Shown here in pieces: positions 10,500 through 21,868 of a DNA stretch of 64,000 bases (within the stretch, counting starts at the first letter, position 1; every line of letters begins with the position of its first letter). The translations under genes and the position numbers were made by a program. The DNA is from Plenodomus lindquistii (taxonomy: Eukaryota; Ascomycota; Dothideomycetes; Pleosporales; Leptosphaeriaceae): contig JANUWI010000004.1 in the NCBI GenBank assembly GCA_025504975.1, positions 2,542,001 to 2,606,000 on the forward strand, in the 5' to 3' direction. The notes under the pieces were generated by a model that was not told where the DNA came from, searched no databases, and was given only the letters and a program-made list of their open reading frames with translations.

Positions 10500-12389
10500 T
10501 TGATGGCCAGCGCCACACCCATTCAGAACCGGCCGTACCGTTCGCACAAAGTACCGGCTTGCACAAGATGTCGCTCGCGCAAGATTCGTTGTCACATCGA
10601 TATACCTGGAGAACCATGTCTCTCTTGCCGAGAGCGCCGTCTCAAATGCCAGTACATCGAAGGTTCAACCACCAACTCTCCGACTGAAGAAGGCGGTGAA
10701 CGTCGACCGTCAAAACGGCGGCGACATAGCGAACCTGACGATGGCATCTCAAGACCACATTCAGCGCCCATCTTGCACAAAAATACCAACAACCCCTCCG
10801 CCTCCATCATGCTAGCTCCTCACCTAGCTGAAGATGTTGATATATTCAATCGACACATCCTCCAGCATCGTAAGGCTGACGGGGAAGCAACGGAGACCTC
10901 CAGCTACCAAACTCTCTTACATGATAGCAAGGACCCGGTCGTATACCTCACAGTGCCAAGGTTCAGAACAGGTCTGCCTCCCAATAGTGGTTGTGGCAGA
11001 GAGCAGCATGAGGTTCTTGAACAGATCATGGGCCCTTTCAAACGCGAGGTTGTGGAGCTCTACTTCACGCATATCCACTACCACTTTCCAATTCTCGATG
11101 ATGAGACTTGTGAGACCTTGCGAAGTGGTCAATTTTCGAAGATACCAAACAACCTGATGTGTGTCATCTACGCACTGGGCTCACCACACTGGATTAAGTC
11201 GGAGACACTCAAGATGCACCCCAGGCCAGATACTCACTACGTCTGGAACAAGGCCATATCAGCCACGTTGGAAGACTTCCTCAGCCCGGGTATGCCAACG
11301 ATTCAAGCAGCTATACTGGATCAAATTGGACGTCCTTCAGTCTCCATCATCGGGAACATCACCCTATGCGGTAAAACTGTGTCGCTTGCTCAGACGTTTG
11401 GCTTGCATCGGAATCCCCAGTCTTGGTCTATAACGGAGAACGAGAAGCAGGTCCGAACGCGACTCTGGTGGTGTGTATTGATGACGGATCACTGGTCGAG
11501 CGTAGCGTATGGCGCACCTCCGTTCATCACGAGTGGGAATTACGATGTGCCCAGGCCAACAGTCCAGTCGCTCATCAGTACAAAGGCAACTGCGCAGCAG
11601 AAGGTGGCAACCACTTGCTTTGTTCACCTCTGCGGATTGACCGAACTACTTGGGGAAATCTTGCCGTGGGTCTATAAAATCAACCCTGATCGGATTCAGC
11701 TGGCAGGAGAGATTGACCGCTTCAAGCGCGTCCTTATCGAACTTGAAGCGCAGCTACCGGAATGGCTGCCTCTACCAAATCGGCCTGGTACACCCATGCT
11801 ATGGCTTTCTTTCCTGTCCATCAGGCTCGTTCTGGCTCGGCTGATCTTCCGCTCCGCGATCCTTGAAGGTGATAGCAGTTTGAGCCGTGACCGTATGGAG
11901 CAGCTTCGGATCGCATCGTCAGCCGTACTCGATTTTGTCCTTACGCTAGGCGAAATTCAGTTTCAAGACTTCTGGCTGCCTTACGCGACGCATCTTCTCG
12001 TGCATGCCATCACGGTGTCCTTGCGCTGCACCGTCGAGACCCAAGTCACTGAAGTCAGAAATGCATCTGTATCGCGACTTGAACGCGTCATTGCGCAGAT
12101 CCAGTTTGCGCGCGATAACTACGACTGGGACATTGCGATTTATTGTCTGGAACGTTGCGCTGATCCGGTGTCGAGGATAGCGTCGCTTAATGCGCGTGAA
12201 CCCCCGCCACCGTCGGAGACGGAGCTGACGAGCGTTGTCGCCAATGGTCATGGAAGCGAGCTGCAGCCGATACCGAACCTCGACGATACGAATTTCCTGC
12301 TTTCTGACATCTTGGATCCGAACGCTTTCGACTTCTCGTGGGACGCTCTCTGGGATACGCCTTCTGGAATGACCAATTTCTCTATATGA
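10500..12389 (+). CDS. Zn2Cys6 fungal-specific transcription factor
   Basis: A single open frame of 629 residues. A Zn2Cys6 binuclear cluster lies at about residues 21-50 with spacing C-x2-C-x6-C-x8-C-x2-C-x6-C and the usual basic run RSRKIRC. A Lys/Arg-rich nuclear-localisation-like stretch (PSKRRRHS) follows at about 69-76. The middle region, with REVVELYFTHIHYHFPILDD and later RTRLWWCVLMTDHW, matches the fungal transcription-factor regulatory domain (Fungal_trans, PF04082). The C-terminus is acidic and ends in a short aromatic/Asp-rich segment typical of an activation region. The target genes are unknown. The HET gene follows 139 bp downstream on the same strand. The second Met is an equally possible start. 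Confidence 0.9.
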   Translation: MMASATPIQNRPYRSHKVPACTRCRSRKIRCHIDIPGEPCLSCRERRLKCQYIEGSTTNSPTEEGGERRPSKRRRHSEPDDGISRPHSAPILHKNTNNPSASIMLAPHLAEDVDIFNRHILQHRKADGEATETSSYQTLLHDSKDPVVYLTVPRFRTGLPPNSGCGREQHEVLEQIMGPFKREVVELYFTHIHYHFPILDDETCETLRSGQFSKIPNNLMCVIYALGSPHWIKSETLKMHPRPDTHYVWNKAISATLEDFLSPGMPTIQAAILDQIGRPSVSIIGNITLCGKTVSLAQTFGLHRNPQSWSITENEKQVRTRLWWCVLMTDHWSSVAYGAPPFITSGNYDVPRPTVQSLISTKATAQQKVATTCFVHLCGLTELLGEILPWVYKINPDRIQLAGEIDRFKRVLIELEAQLPEWLPLPNRPGTPMLWLSFLSIRLVLARLIFRSAILEGDSSLSRDRMEQLRIASSAVLDFVLTLGEIQFQDFWLPYATHLLVHAITVSLRCTVETQVTEVRNASVSRLERVIAQIQFARDNYDWDIAIYCLERCADPVSRIASLNAREPPPPSETELTSVVANGHGSELQPIPNLDDTNFLLSDILDPNAFDFSWDALWDTPSGMTNFSI

Positions 12390-12528
12390 ACGAGCGTTTG
12401 CTTTAGATCGAAAGTCTGAGATTGTATTTCGCGTGACAAGTCAGCCGTCACTCCGCCGCTGCCTGGAGTCGACGAATTCAGCCTGACCTTTTCAACATCA
12501 TTTCCAGCGAGGTCGAATTGCCAACGTT

Positions 12529-14865
12529 ATGATGACCGATAGCAGCTCCGTCCACCAATCTGCCGCCCCATGTGGTCCATCCTTTGAGCGCGATCCGGAC
12601 ACTCTCCCCGGCAAGGATCCAGCTGAGAATGATTGCAAGATCTGTACACACATCCTTGCATTTTTCGCGCTTCCACACACGGCTCCCGATCAGGTTCTAG
12701 GTACCGTCAGAGCAGTTCTCGAAGGCTCGTGTGCTCATGTAGCCCTTTTCCTCAGTTTGAAGATGTCTGTCGATGAGCCTGATCCTTTTGTACGGGAGCG
12801 CCCACAGGATGATATCTCGGCAGAAACGAACGTAAGAATGAAGAAGGTGTACAGGAGCAGGTCGATTCATGTTCGGGCAGGGAACAGATCCTCTTCCTCT
12901 ATTGACCTAGTCTACCGAGATGACGTTGAGAATCATCCCGGGAGAGGCAAGATTCTTAACAAGCAGTGGGTCGACGTTGGAGTTGTCCGAACCTGGATCA
13001 AGTCTTGTGACGCAGACCACTGCCGATGCAAGTCAATATTTTTGATCAATATGGAAGAATGTTTTCGACCAACTTATCTAATCGATGTGCGGAACGCTTG
13101 CATCGTAGAAGGCTTCGCAGCTCAAGATGAATATGTTGCTCTTAGTTATCAATGGGGTCAGGCACTCACGTTCAGGAGCTCCACCCAAGATCTCGGTCAA
13201 CTTTTGCGGACAGGTGCCCTATCCAAAGATGTGTTCGGATCGCAACTTGCGCCGACCGTAAGAGATGCCATCGCGGTGGTCAACAGCTTAGGATATCGAT
13301 ATCTCTGGGTAGATGCTTTGTGTATTGTATGTTCCCCCCTTCAAACCCCACACAAGCTTGTTTTGAACGATTTCTGATTCTGACAGGTGCAAGATTGCCA
13401 AGAGCATGTCAGCACAGAAATCAGCCGCATGCACCAGATTTATGCGCACGCCTCTTTCACCATTGTCGTTACAGAAGGTTCCGATGCGAATGTTGGCCTT
13501 CGTGGCTTCGAAGGGGCTACTTCACCCCGTCAATGCGAGCAGCTGGTGCACGATCTTGAGGGCCAGGAAAATGTTTCCATCAGTCGTAGGACTGTGGCCG
13601 AGGCATCGCGGCAGTCGACTTACTACAGTCGAGCTTGGACGTACCAGGAGGAATTGTTATCGCGACGGAAACTACTTTTCTGGGAGGGTGGTGTGGAGTG
13701 GTGGTGCGGTGAGGGGATGTGGGACGAAGGAACGATCCCTAATCTGGAGCACTGGTCGTACTCCGACGCTACATCTCCGCACCAATTCTCAAAACTTCTG
13801 CCTACGTGTGGCTCTCTCGACGATATTCTTTGGGCTTACAACGTCCGAGACTTGAGATTTCCGGAAGACGCCTTTCCAGCTTTCGCAGGTGCACAGGCTA
13901 TACTCAATGACATATGTCCCTCTGGTCTTGTCTATGGACTCCCAATTTTTTGGTTCGATATTGCGCTACTCTGGACACTTGAGTCGGGGAGGCCAGATTA
14001 TAATCTCCAGAGACGAGTAAGATCTGGCGTAACTCGGCCGGGGTCAACGGGATTTGGACTACCTAGTTGGTCGTGGATCGGCTGGGTTGGATCTGTCAAG
14101 TTTCCAAGGGACGATGAGCTCGACGGATACATAGGTGCCCTGGGATTCACCGAACCTACAACGTCTTGGTATAGTATAGATTCGCCGACATCGACAGAAC
14201 GCGAGCCAATCAGGTCAGCCTGGCACGAGTACAGGATGAAACCATGCGACGAGGTCCAAGACATGTTGCCTGGTTGGACCTGCGTTTTACCCGGCTACCT
14301 CAATCACATGCGCAATCAGAACAAATCGTACCGATATCAATTCCCAGTACCAGATTTGCAGACCTCCAAGGCTGACATAACACCTCAGCAGAACGCATAT
14401 CTCTTTGCTCGGGTCCATCGAGCATACGTTTTCGTGGGCGAGTTCCTGACTTTTTCTTATTTTAGTGGGAAGAGGCAGGATGTGCATAATCGTCAAGTCT
14501 GGCTCACAGATGCCAACGGCGATCGCGTAGGCAGGCTTAACCTACACGAAGCTCGTGATCACGACTTCCCAGGTACCAGGGTAGAAGTGGTTGCCGTTTG
14601 CAAAGGATACGACGGTTCCTTGCTCGAAATCTACGTTGATCCTGCAGAGGCCGCAGATACCTGGATTGTGCCTTCTACGGGTCTTCCGCTGTGGTGGCCT
14701 GACCAAGGCCCAGAACCCACCAAAGATCCGAATATGCAGTGCTACTTTGTTCTTTGGATCGAATGGGTAGACGGCGTCGCATACCGCAAAGCTTCTGGAA
14801 CTCTACTTGCGAGCGCTTGGGAGGATCTGCGGGAGACGGAGCTTGTGGACCTCATTTTGGGTTGA
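12529..14865 (+). CDS. HET-domain (heterokaryon incompatibility) protein
   Basis: Two exons, 12529-13326 and 13387-14865, with a 60-nt phase-0 intron (GTATGT...CAG), give 758 residues. The HET core spans about residues 203-390: YVALSYQWG, the TVRDAI segment, then YRYLWVDALCI. The intron follows immediately, and exon 2 opens with VQDCQEHVSTEI, RMHQIYAHASFTIVV and later YYSRAWTYQEELLSRR. These are the signature blocks of PF06985. Proteins of this family act in non-self recognition and cell-death responses at hyphal fusion; which partner this one has is unknown. No NACHT or repeat domain is attached. The C-terminal half is the usual divergent region. The frame is intact, so it looks functional. 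Confidence 0.93.
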
Positions 14866-15878
14866 TCGCGCATACACCATGAATGCTTTTGCAAGATAAC
14901 GTCATATGTGAGGAGAGTACATGGGCTACACTTCTGCGGATAAGGATTACAGTTCTTTTTTCCTAGCACTGAGTACGCTCGCTTTTTGTAATAGATGGTG
15001 CTCAGCAACAGGACTATCAGGCTATTGGCCTCGCTCATGCTCGTTACTTGAAGATCTGGGGATCTGCCTCCGGTGCGGCGTATAGTCATCAGCAAGGCTT
15101 AATCAAGTTTATGGCTTCGTGAGCCTCAGCGTCTGCCGCATTGACTGTGTCACTTATCTGGCTCTGCTAATTTGTTGCCACAGATGTTATGGCCGCCATC
15201 GTATTTCTCGCATCTCAAGTCAGCTCGGGCGTTGTGGACACAAAAAGCTCTATAGACAGTATCGTCGCATTTATACAGTGCTTAAGCCACTGCTGCTGCT
15301 GCCTACTAAGATGCCAGTCTCTGACCCCGAATTGTTGGAATTATTTGTTGGAAAAGAGCTTGACTTCACGATATATGATTCGAACATTCCTGAAACCTTG
15401 ACCATCCTATGTATAAGTGATGCAATCTGATCACGAGCTGTCTCAGGTTTCACCTCTGTCACCCTTGCATTTGACAAATTGCTATCACTCTTGATGGCTG
15501 ATGGCTCTTTCTATTATAATGTCTATGTCATCCATGTATAATCTCTATCGAACAAAGCAGTTTTTGTGACGTTGCGCTAAGAGATGATGCCATCGCGAAA
15601 TAGAGTAGGCTAAGCGCATTTGAGTTAGATCCACAACGCATGTGCGTTAGCGAGCGGGAATTGAGTGGGGCTCCTCAAAGCAATTGAAAAATGGTCGACG
15701 GGCCGAGTGGTGTGAGCGACCTTCCGTCTCCAACTTCATCTCAACTTTTGACGTATAGGTCTTGGCTGACAGGACCAGCATAGCGATTCTCACTGTCATT
15801 TCCATCACGTTATATTGATCTCAAGACTTGAAGAACAGCAACTACTCAGGACACGACCCCTGCCGCGGCTTACTAACC
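14866..15878. other. Intergenic, no gene seen
   Basis: Short ORFs only (15119-15430). The last 150 bp are the likely promoter and leader of the sulfide:quinone oxidoreductase gene. Confidence 0.5.
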
Positions 15879-17180
15879 ATGCGGCCCTCCCTTCAAACAA
15901 TTCGCGGTCTCGCAACAGTCTCCCCCACACTCTCTTCCACACGTAGCCACAAGGTCGTTGTTATTGGAGGTGGCTCAGCGGGAATAGCTCTATCTCACCA
16001 ACTACTCCGCAAAGGACCATTCACACAAGATGACATCGCCATTGTCGATCCTGCAACATGGCATCACTACCAACCAGGCTGGACACTAGTCGGCGGCGGC
16101 CTGAAGAAGAAGGAAGATCTCAGAAGGCCACTGAAGGATCTCATCAACCCAAAATTCAAGTTTTACCAAACTGCGGTCGGCGCGTTCAGCCCGGAGGAAA
16201 ATCAAGTGACTTTGGCCGACGGCGAGAAGCTGAGCTACGAGCACTTGGTTGTTGTTCCTGGCATCACCATCGACCACACCACCGTCAAGGGTCTTCCTGA
16301 GGCGTTGAGTAATCCTGATGCGCTGGTTTCAAGTATCTACGACTACAACTACTGCGACAAAGCCTTCTCCAGCATTCGGAAGTTCAAGAAGGGCGACGCA
16401 GTATTCACACAGCCAGCAGGCGTCGTCAAATGCGCTGGTGCGCCCCAGAAGATCATGTGGTTAGCGCTCGACTACTGGAAGAAAGCCGGTCTCTACGCTA
16501 CGGATAAGAACTCAGACATCAACATCTCCTTCGCAACTGGACTACCCAGCATGTTCGGTGTACCCAAGTACGCTGCCGCTCTTGAGAAGCTGCGTGTCGA
16601 GCGTGGCGTAGAAGGACTTTTCACACACGATCTTGTCGCCATCGACGGCAACACCGCTACACTAGCCCGCCCCGACGGCCAGGAACAAGTGAAGAAGCAT
16701 TTTGACTTCCTCCACGTCTCACCAAAGAACGTACCCCACAGCTTCGTCAAGAACAGCGCCCTTGCCAACGCAGCAGGCTACGTCGACGTCGATGACGCAA
16801 CAACCCAACACAAGAAGTTCAAGAACGTCTGGTCCATCGGCGACGCTTCATCTCTCCCTACCTCAAAAACCGTCGCAGCCATCACCGCTGAAGCGCCTGT
16901 ACTTGTGTCCAACGTCTTGTCAGCCTTGGAGGGTAAAGAGCCAGTCGCGTCGTACGATGGATACACATCGTGTCCGCTCCTGACCGGCGAGAACAAGGTC
17001 ATGCTAGCAGAGTTCAAGTATGGCGGCGTCCCGAAAGAAACGTTTGGCAAGCTATTGGGTGTTGATCAAGGAGTGCCCAGAAAAGCGTTTTACTATTTGA
17101 AGAAGGACTTCTTTCCGTGGGTGTATGGGAAGTATCATGTTGAGGGGAAGTGGGGTGGGCCTAAGGGCTTGATTGAGTAG
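15879..17180 (+). CDS. HMT2: Sulfide:quinone oxidoreductase, mitochondrial (HMT2/SQOR type)
   Basis: An intronless frame. I prefer the Met at 15879 because MRPSLQTIRGLATVSPTLSS looks like a mitochondrial presequence; an in-frame ATG at 15828 would add 17 residues. A Rossmann FAD site (VVVIGGGSAGIALS) follows. The family block TQPAGVVKCAGAPQKIMWL contains one redox cysteine; a second sits near SCPLLTGENKVM. The late FAD contact NVWSIGDASSLPTSKT is present. The enzyme oxidises hydrogen sulfide at the inner mitochondrial membrane and passes electrons to ubiquinone; in fission yeast hmt2 supports sulfide and cadmium tolerance. Length (433 residues from this start) fits the family. The first gene of the secreted-protein array begins 397 bp downstream. 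Confidence 0.93.
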   Translation: MRPSLQTIRGLATVSPTLSSTRSHKVVVIGGGSAGIALSHQLLRKGPFTQDDIAIVDPATWHHYQPGWTLVGGGLKKKEDLRRPLKDLINPKFKFYQTAVGAFSPEENQVTLADGEKLSYEHLVVVPGITIDHTTVKGLPEALSNPDALVSSIYDYNYCDKAFSSIRKFKKGDAVFTQPAGVVKCAGAPQKIMWLALDYWKKAGLYATDKNSDINISFATGLPSMFGVPKYAAALEKLRVERGVEGLFTHDLVAIDGNTATLARPDGQEQVKKHFDFLHVSPKNVPHSFVKNSALANAAGYVDVDDATTQHKKFKNVWSIGDASSLPTSKTVAAITAEAPVLVSNVLSALEGKEPVASYDGYTSCPLLTGENKVMLAEFKYGGVPKETFGKLLGVDQGVPRKAFYYLKKDFFPWVYGKYHVEGKWGGPKGLIE

Positions 17181-17524
17181 GATTTGGGTGGCGGTTGAGA
17201 AATCATTTGGGCACTACAGCCTACGGTGTTTTTTGGCTATTTGTTTCGCGCGGGAAGGAACATAGACAAGATCACGATAATTTGATAGACCGCCTAACAG
17301 GTTTCAAAAATGGCTACTCGTTCGAAAGTGCATGCGGCGTCGCTCAGATTTCTGACGTGAAAGCCAATCCCACCGCACATGATCACACCAACAACCTCTC
17401 ATTCACCCTCGCACACGCTCACGCACCACACCCACAAGTCCATATCCCCACTATCCTTTCTTCGTCACGCAATAACCCTTCATCCACCACCTCAACCCAA
17501 CTCCCAGATATCAAATCCTACACC

Positions 17525-17565
17525 GACAACGACAACAACAACAACAATAACAATAACAACAAACA
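17525..17565 (+). repeat. AAC/AAT trinucleotide tract in the SSP1 leader
   Basis: About 40 bp of ACA/ACAAT units lie immediately upstream of the SSP1 start codon, probably in its 5' untranslated region. Confidence 0.7.
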
Positions 17566-17577
17566 CACCCCCCAACC

Positions 17578-17949
17578 ATGAAACTCCTCACCGCCATCAT
17601 CATCGTTCTCATCCTCCCACTCTTCATCCACCTCCTCACCCCCATCTTCACCATCTTCTTTCCCAGCACCAGCACCAGCAGGCTCGCCATCGACCTTCCA
17701 CCAGCGACATCCTGCGTCGAACTTATCGCGCGGTTCCAGGAGTGCGCTGATAGTAAGGTATGTTTGCCTGCCAGGCTGCTCGTTTAGCCCGGCGTTAAGG
17801 ATCGGGGGATCCGTGGGCTGACATATTGTAAACAGCGGGATATCTGCAATGACTTTGTGTGCTTTGACGAGTGCATTTATGCTGAGTGTGCGAGGGCGGA
17901 TGGGTGGGGCGTGAGGAAGTGTGGGGCGTTGTGTAGGGGGAGGGTGTGA
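17578..17949 (+). CDS. SSP1: small secreted cysteine-rich protein
   Basis: Exons 17578-17757 and 17836-17949 (AAG|GTATGT ... AACAG|CGG, phase 0) give 97 residues. A long hydrophobic N-terminus (residues 1-28) is either a signal peptide or a signal anchor; it is longer than in the other members. Cysteines lie at 46, 56, 64, 69, 73, 78, 89 and 93, giving C-x9-C-x7-C-x4-C-x3-C-x4-C-x10-C-x3-C. The loop before C7 has DGWG, the family aromatic-Gly motif. Function is unknown. The protein carries a short basic tail. It is the first member of array A and sits just downstream of the sulfide:quinone oxidoreductase. Confidence 0.8.
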
Positions 17950-18709
17950 GTTGTGGTGGTGAAAAATGGGGTGGGTTTGGTAGCCTGAGGGTGCGCGTCG
18001 AGTGTCGTGGGGTGTGTAGGATCATAGAGTCAGGCGCGACCAGGGCGTATTCCGTTCGGTTTACTGGCTTCGGGGTGGTGTGTGAGGACTTGCTGGTATG
18101 CAAGTAGACCAACTCTATTATGTAGTACCATTGCTTACTCTGCCTAGTCAAATGCTTGGAAAGTTGCGTTGAACGAGAATGGGCCAAGTGGGATGGTTGC
18201 GATACCAGAAAATTTTCTGATGAGTGTGTTCTCCGATATCCAGGGCAGATTTGAATGGCGGCGCTTTGCTTAGCATCGCTGGGTGAGATGTAGCATCTCG
18301 AGACTTGTGGATGGAGGTGATGAAGATACTAAAACGTGCCCTATGAGCGATTTCAGATAAGATAGTTGTGTTGCTCTGCAGATACGTCTGTTATACACCC
18401 GGTGCAATGACCCACCAGTCCTTCACGTCTTGCTCCCGAACCTTTGCTGCCGAAGGCAACTTTACCCAGGTGGCTTGTGGAGTTCCTTGGGCGGGCAACA
18501 AAGCTTTTGCTTCATTGGCTAGACTGACTGTCGCCTGGGCTGTCGTTTGCAAATACCCACTAATGTGCCAGCACGGTCTACTCCACCCTGAACCACTTTA
18601 TGCTCACTCTACAAAATTCACCTTCCCTCTCCACCAACATCTCACCCTCGTCTGAATTCACGTACCACAGTACATACATCTACCCCAACGCCAGGAACCT
18701 CAAATCACC

Positions 18710-19026
18710 ATGATCTTCTCCTTCATTCTCATCCTGGCCATGGCTATATGCACCCTCGCTAAAGGGCACCCGCCTGTCAGTTGCGCCGTTCTCAAGGACC
18801 GTATTGAGAGGTGCAGCATACGCGAGGTACGTTAACAGACTTGACTTTCGCCCATTATTTTAGCGAGTTGATCGAGACAAAATGTGCTGACTTTGCTGCT
18901 TAGCTAGGAGATGAATGCATCAAAGATTGTCCGGAGTTCTGCCTAGCACTGGAGTGCGCCAAGTGGGGCAATTGGGGCAATGAGCATTGTAAGGAGGAGT
19001 GTCACAATGAGGAATCGCTCTTGTGA
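18710..19026 (+). CDS. SSP2: small secreted cysteine-rich protein
   Basis: Exons 18710-18826 and 18904-19026 (GAG|GTACGT ... CTTAG|CTA, phase 0) give 79 residues, the shortest member. Both exons are under 60 codons, so a length-filtered ORF search misses the gene. Signal peptide at about 1-18. Cysteines at 25, 35, 44, 48, 52, 57, 68 and 72 follow C-x9-C-x8-C-x3-C-x3-C-x4-C-x10-C-x3-C. The C6-C7 loop contains W-G-N-W-G. The mature protein is small and acidic towards its end. No known domain. It is probably exported through the secretory pathway because no membrane segment or retention signal follows the signal peptide. Confidence 0.82.
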
Positions 19027-19593
19027 GAGATTTTATTGGATTTCGGGGTCAGAGCGGAAGGTCATCTACTACCTATGGGAGCTCTTTGTTGGAAGCTCCA
19101 GCTGTCTTTCACTCTGCAGGATTGATCATTCGCTGGAACCACTGGAACACCATAAAGATGTGCGCATGAGTGGAGCATTCATCACGTATCTTGCATGCAG
19201 AACTCTTTGGTGTAAACGAGATAATTTCCATTTTGTTACTAGCCGCAGTGGATCCTTTGTCATTTCTCGAACTATTAGTCCTCGGCGATGAAGATGCCCC
19301 AAGATCCATGCTTGTGACTGCGACATGATCATAGGCCCATGTTGAGACTGATCGCGGAGCTGCTGGCCAAATCTCTTACCTAACCGTCGCCGTTCGTTCG
19401 ACGTGTACTTCATCTTTGACTGTCTACTGCTCTCACTTCACAGCTGCCAGTAATCGCCCATAAGGGAGCATACAATCACCTCTATCTTCGCCTCAGTCTG
19501 TGGCTCTCCATCATCCAAATCCGAATTGATTGCTCGATATCTGGACCCCACCACACCCTACACTACTCATTCTCGAGTTCGACCTCGGCAATC

Positions 19594-19950
19594 ATGAAGC
19601 TCTCCATCATCACCGTCATCGTCGCCATGGCCACCTGCACTCTCGCCAAGGATGAGAAAAAGCCTCCACCTGTCAAGAACTGCGACATGATTCAGACATA
19701 TAAGAACGACTGCATCCAGTACAAAGGAACAGGAGTAAGTTTTGTCAAGCAGCCCCCGCTCCTTACCTTACAAGCCTCTGTGATTGCGCAAGAGTACTAA
19801 TTCATGGACGCGTAGGCCTGGTTCGGAGGACTTTGTAGAGACAGCAAGTACAACCACGCTGGAAGCATCCGCGCATGCTGTCGCAACGAGATCTGCACCA
19901 CGACCAAGTCGTTTGGCAATAAGAATTGTCCAGATCAATGCAAGCACTAG
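19594..19950 (+). CDS. SSP3: small secreted cysteine-rich protein, CC subtype
   Basis: Exons 19594-19734 and 19816-19950 (GGA|GTAAGT ... CGTAG|GCC, phase 0) give 91 residues. Signal peptide at about 1-18. Cysteines lie at 30, 40, 54, 68, 69, 74, 85 and 89. C4 and C5 are adjacent (a CC pair) rather than three residues apart as in SSP1 and SSP2. The C6-C7 loop contains SFGNKN. Exon 1 is the same length as in SSP4 and very similar in sequence (PPPVKNCDM against PPPIQNCDM), so SSP3, SSP4 and SSP5 look like recent tandem duplicates. Function unknown. Confidence 0.86.
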
Positions 19951-20447
19951 GCGTCTTCTTCACGCTGAATTCGGCAATGGAAGTCTGCGGAACGTGGTTT
20001 TGGGCAGATGGAGTCTTGGGGAATGCTTGACGGAAGCACCGACCACAGACCCCACGCACAGTTTTCATTCGAGAGGTCTGGATGTCTGATGTCTGTTATA
20101 TTGGCATCAGCAGTCTCATCATGACTCATCATTCTATATCCCTGCTTCGAGTGCTTTCCCATTGCCTGCGCTGATCGAGGCTGCAAATTTTCACGTATCT
20201 GGCCACCCGTCGTGATACTACAAAGTCACCTTAAAATTGGCTGCTGACCCGATATAAATCATACGGTACCACAAAGCCAGCATTGCGCCGGCAAGAAAAT
20301 CGCGGTTGCTTGCAGCGCAGCTGCTCAATTGTTTGAGAGGGATGGCTTCGAAGTGAAATGCCTATTCGCCCCTACCATCACCTGTTTGCCCTCCGCATTG
20401 ACTCATCGCGTGTGTTTCTACACTCGGTATCCACCCGGACCCTGAAG

Positions 20448-20454
20448 TATAAAA
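20448..20454 (+). promoter_or_regulatory. TATA box of SSP4
   Basis: TATAAAA lies 92 bp before the SSP4 start codon and is followed by a C/T-rich leader. Confidence 0.6.
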
Positions 20455-20539
20455 AACTTCTCTCCCGCCGAACTCTTCTTCTTCTCCTTCATATCCCTCA
20501 TCCCACACTTGAGTCCCCTTACCTGTCGTCAACCTCATC

Positions 20540-20883
20540 ATGAAGCTCTCCGTGGTCACCCTCGTCATCGCCATCACCGTCTGCGTCCACTCCAAGGGCA
20601 CAAAGACGCCCCCGCCAATCCAGAACTGCGATATGGTCAAGCGCAATATCATAGACTGTATCGACGACAATGCCGCCAGTGTGAGTCCACCAGCATCTAT
20701 CCAAGTTGTCCCCTACGCACGTCAAATATCGATTCTGTATGAGGATGCTAACGATCCGGCTCCCAGCCGTTCCGCGACATCTGCAAGAAGGATGGAAACG
20801 TCTCAGCTTGTTGTCTCGCTGAGTCCTGTTCCGCGACCTACCAGTTTGGTCATAGGAACTGTCCCGATTTGTGTCGCCCCTGA
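20540..20883 (+). CDS. SSP4: small secreted cysteine-rich protein, CC subtype
   Basis: Exons 20540-20680 and 20767-20883 (AGT|GTGAGT ... CCCAG|CCG, phase 0; branch-like GCTAAC about 20 nt before the acceptor) give 85 residues. Reading through the intron gives a longer but wrong ORF. Signal peptide at about 1-19. Cysteines at 30, 40, 53, 62, 63, 68, 79 and 83, with the CC pair. The C6-C7 loop contains YQFGHRN and the protein ends NCPDLCRP, parallel to NCPDQCKH of SSP3. Paralogue of SSP3 and SSP5. Function unknown. Confidence 0.86.
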
Positions 20884-21392
20884 GTGTACGATGCAGGACA
20901 GAGCTTCGTCTCGCTGATTTCGATCACGATGATGATCTCGAAATGATGGATTAGACGAATGGAAGGATACAGGACGTGCTGTCTGCAAGATCATCTCGGA
21001 ACTTTTCGGGCTTGAGTCACCTCTACGCCTCATGAGATTGATAGCCCAATATATCACACACCAATACCTTTTTTCTCGCGTTGACTGGTCCCGTTATGTT
21101 TGCACCCGATGCGATCGCGTGCTTCACTCACTCATCCGCACTGCCTGAAAACTTCGCAAGATCAAACACTCGACTTGCGTTCTTTCCGGCTGTTTGCGCC
21201 AAGACTCAAGTAGCACTTCACTAGATAACATCTGTCTATGCCGCATGAGTGTTCCACTGCATTGGCCAAAATATCTCACTCAAATTTCTCGTAGTTATGC
21301 TGCGAGCATGCGCTGTTTGCTCTCACCGTTCGTATGCTCCTGCCGTTTGTATGCTCCACGTGCCCACCAACGACGTACCGCTGTATTGGGGC

Positions 21393-21398
21393 TATAAG
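21393..21398 (+). promoter_or_regulatory. TATA box of SSP5
   Basis: TATAAG lies 128 bp before the SSP5 start codon. Confidence 0.45.
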
Positions 21399-21520
21399 GG
21401 CCACGACTATCGCCTACCACGCTTTCTTGGTCCAAAACGCTGCAAAAGCCACTTCGTACTCATACCGCCCATCTGCAAAACTTTATCTACAGGCTTGAAC
21501 TCAATTTCGACTTCTACATC

Positions 21521-21868
21521 ATGAAGGTCTCCATCATCACCCTCGTCATCTCCACCATCATGGCCGCCACCGCTCTCGCCAAGAAACCCAATGATCCGCC
21601 GCGTATGACCAATTGTCAGCAGGTCAAAGACGAGATCGACAAGTGCGAGTATGAGCCTAATAATGTACGTTTCAAGTTGCCTTACTGCCCTTGTCTTCAC
21701 GCGCATGAAAATGATAGCTTGAATGTACTCACAAGACCCTAGCTCATACACATCTCCTGCAATCGACCCGACCGCAAGGAAGAACCCGCAAAGTGCTGTC
21801 GTAAGAGTCCCTGCGCTGCGACTGACAACTTCGGCTGGAGGAACTGTCACGAGTTGTGCGCTATCTGA
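21521..21868 (+). CDS. SSP5: small secreted cysteine-rich protein, CC subtype
   Basis: Exons 21521-21664 and 21743-21868 (AAT|GTACGT ... CCTAG|CTC, phase 0) give 89 residues. Signal peptide at about 1-20. Cysteines at 32, 42, 54, 66, 67, 72, 83 and 87, with the CC pair. The C6-C7 loop holds DNFGWRN, matching the FG motif of SSP3 and SSP4. The segment between C3 and the CC pair is highly charged (NRPDRKEEPAK). Third of three adjacent CC-type copies. Function unknown. Confidence 0.86.
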
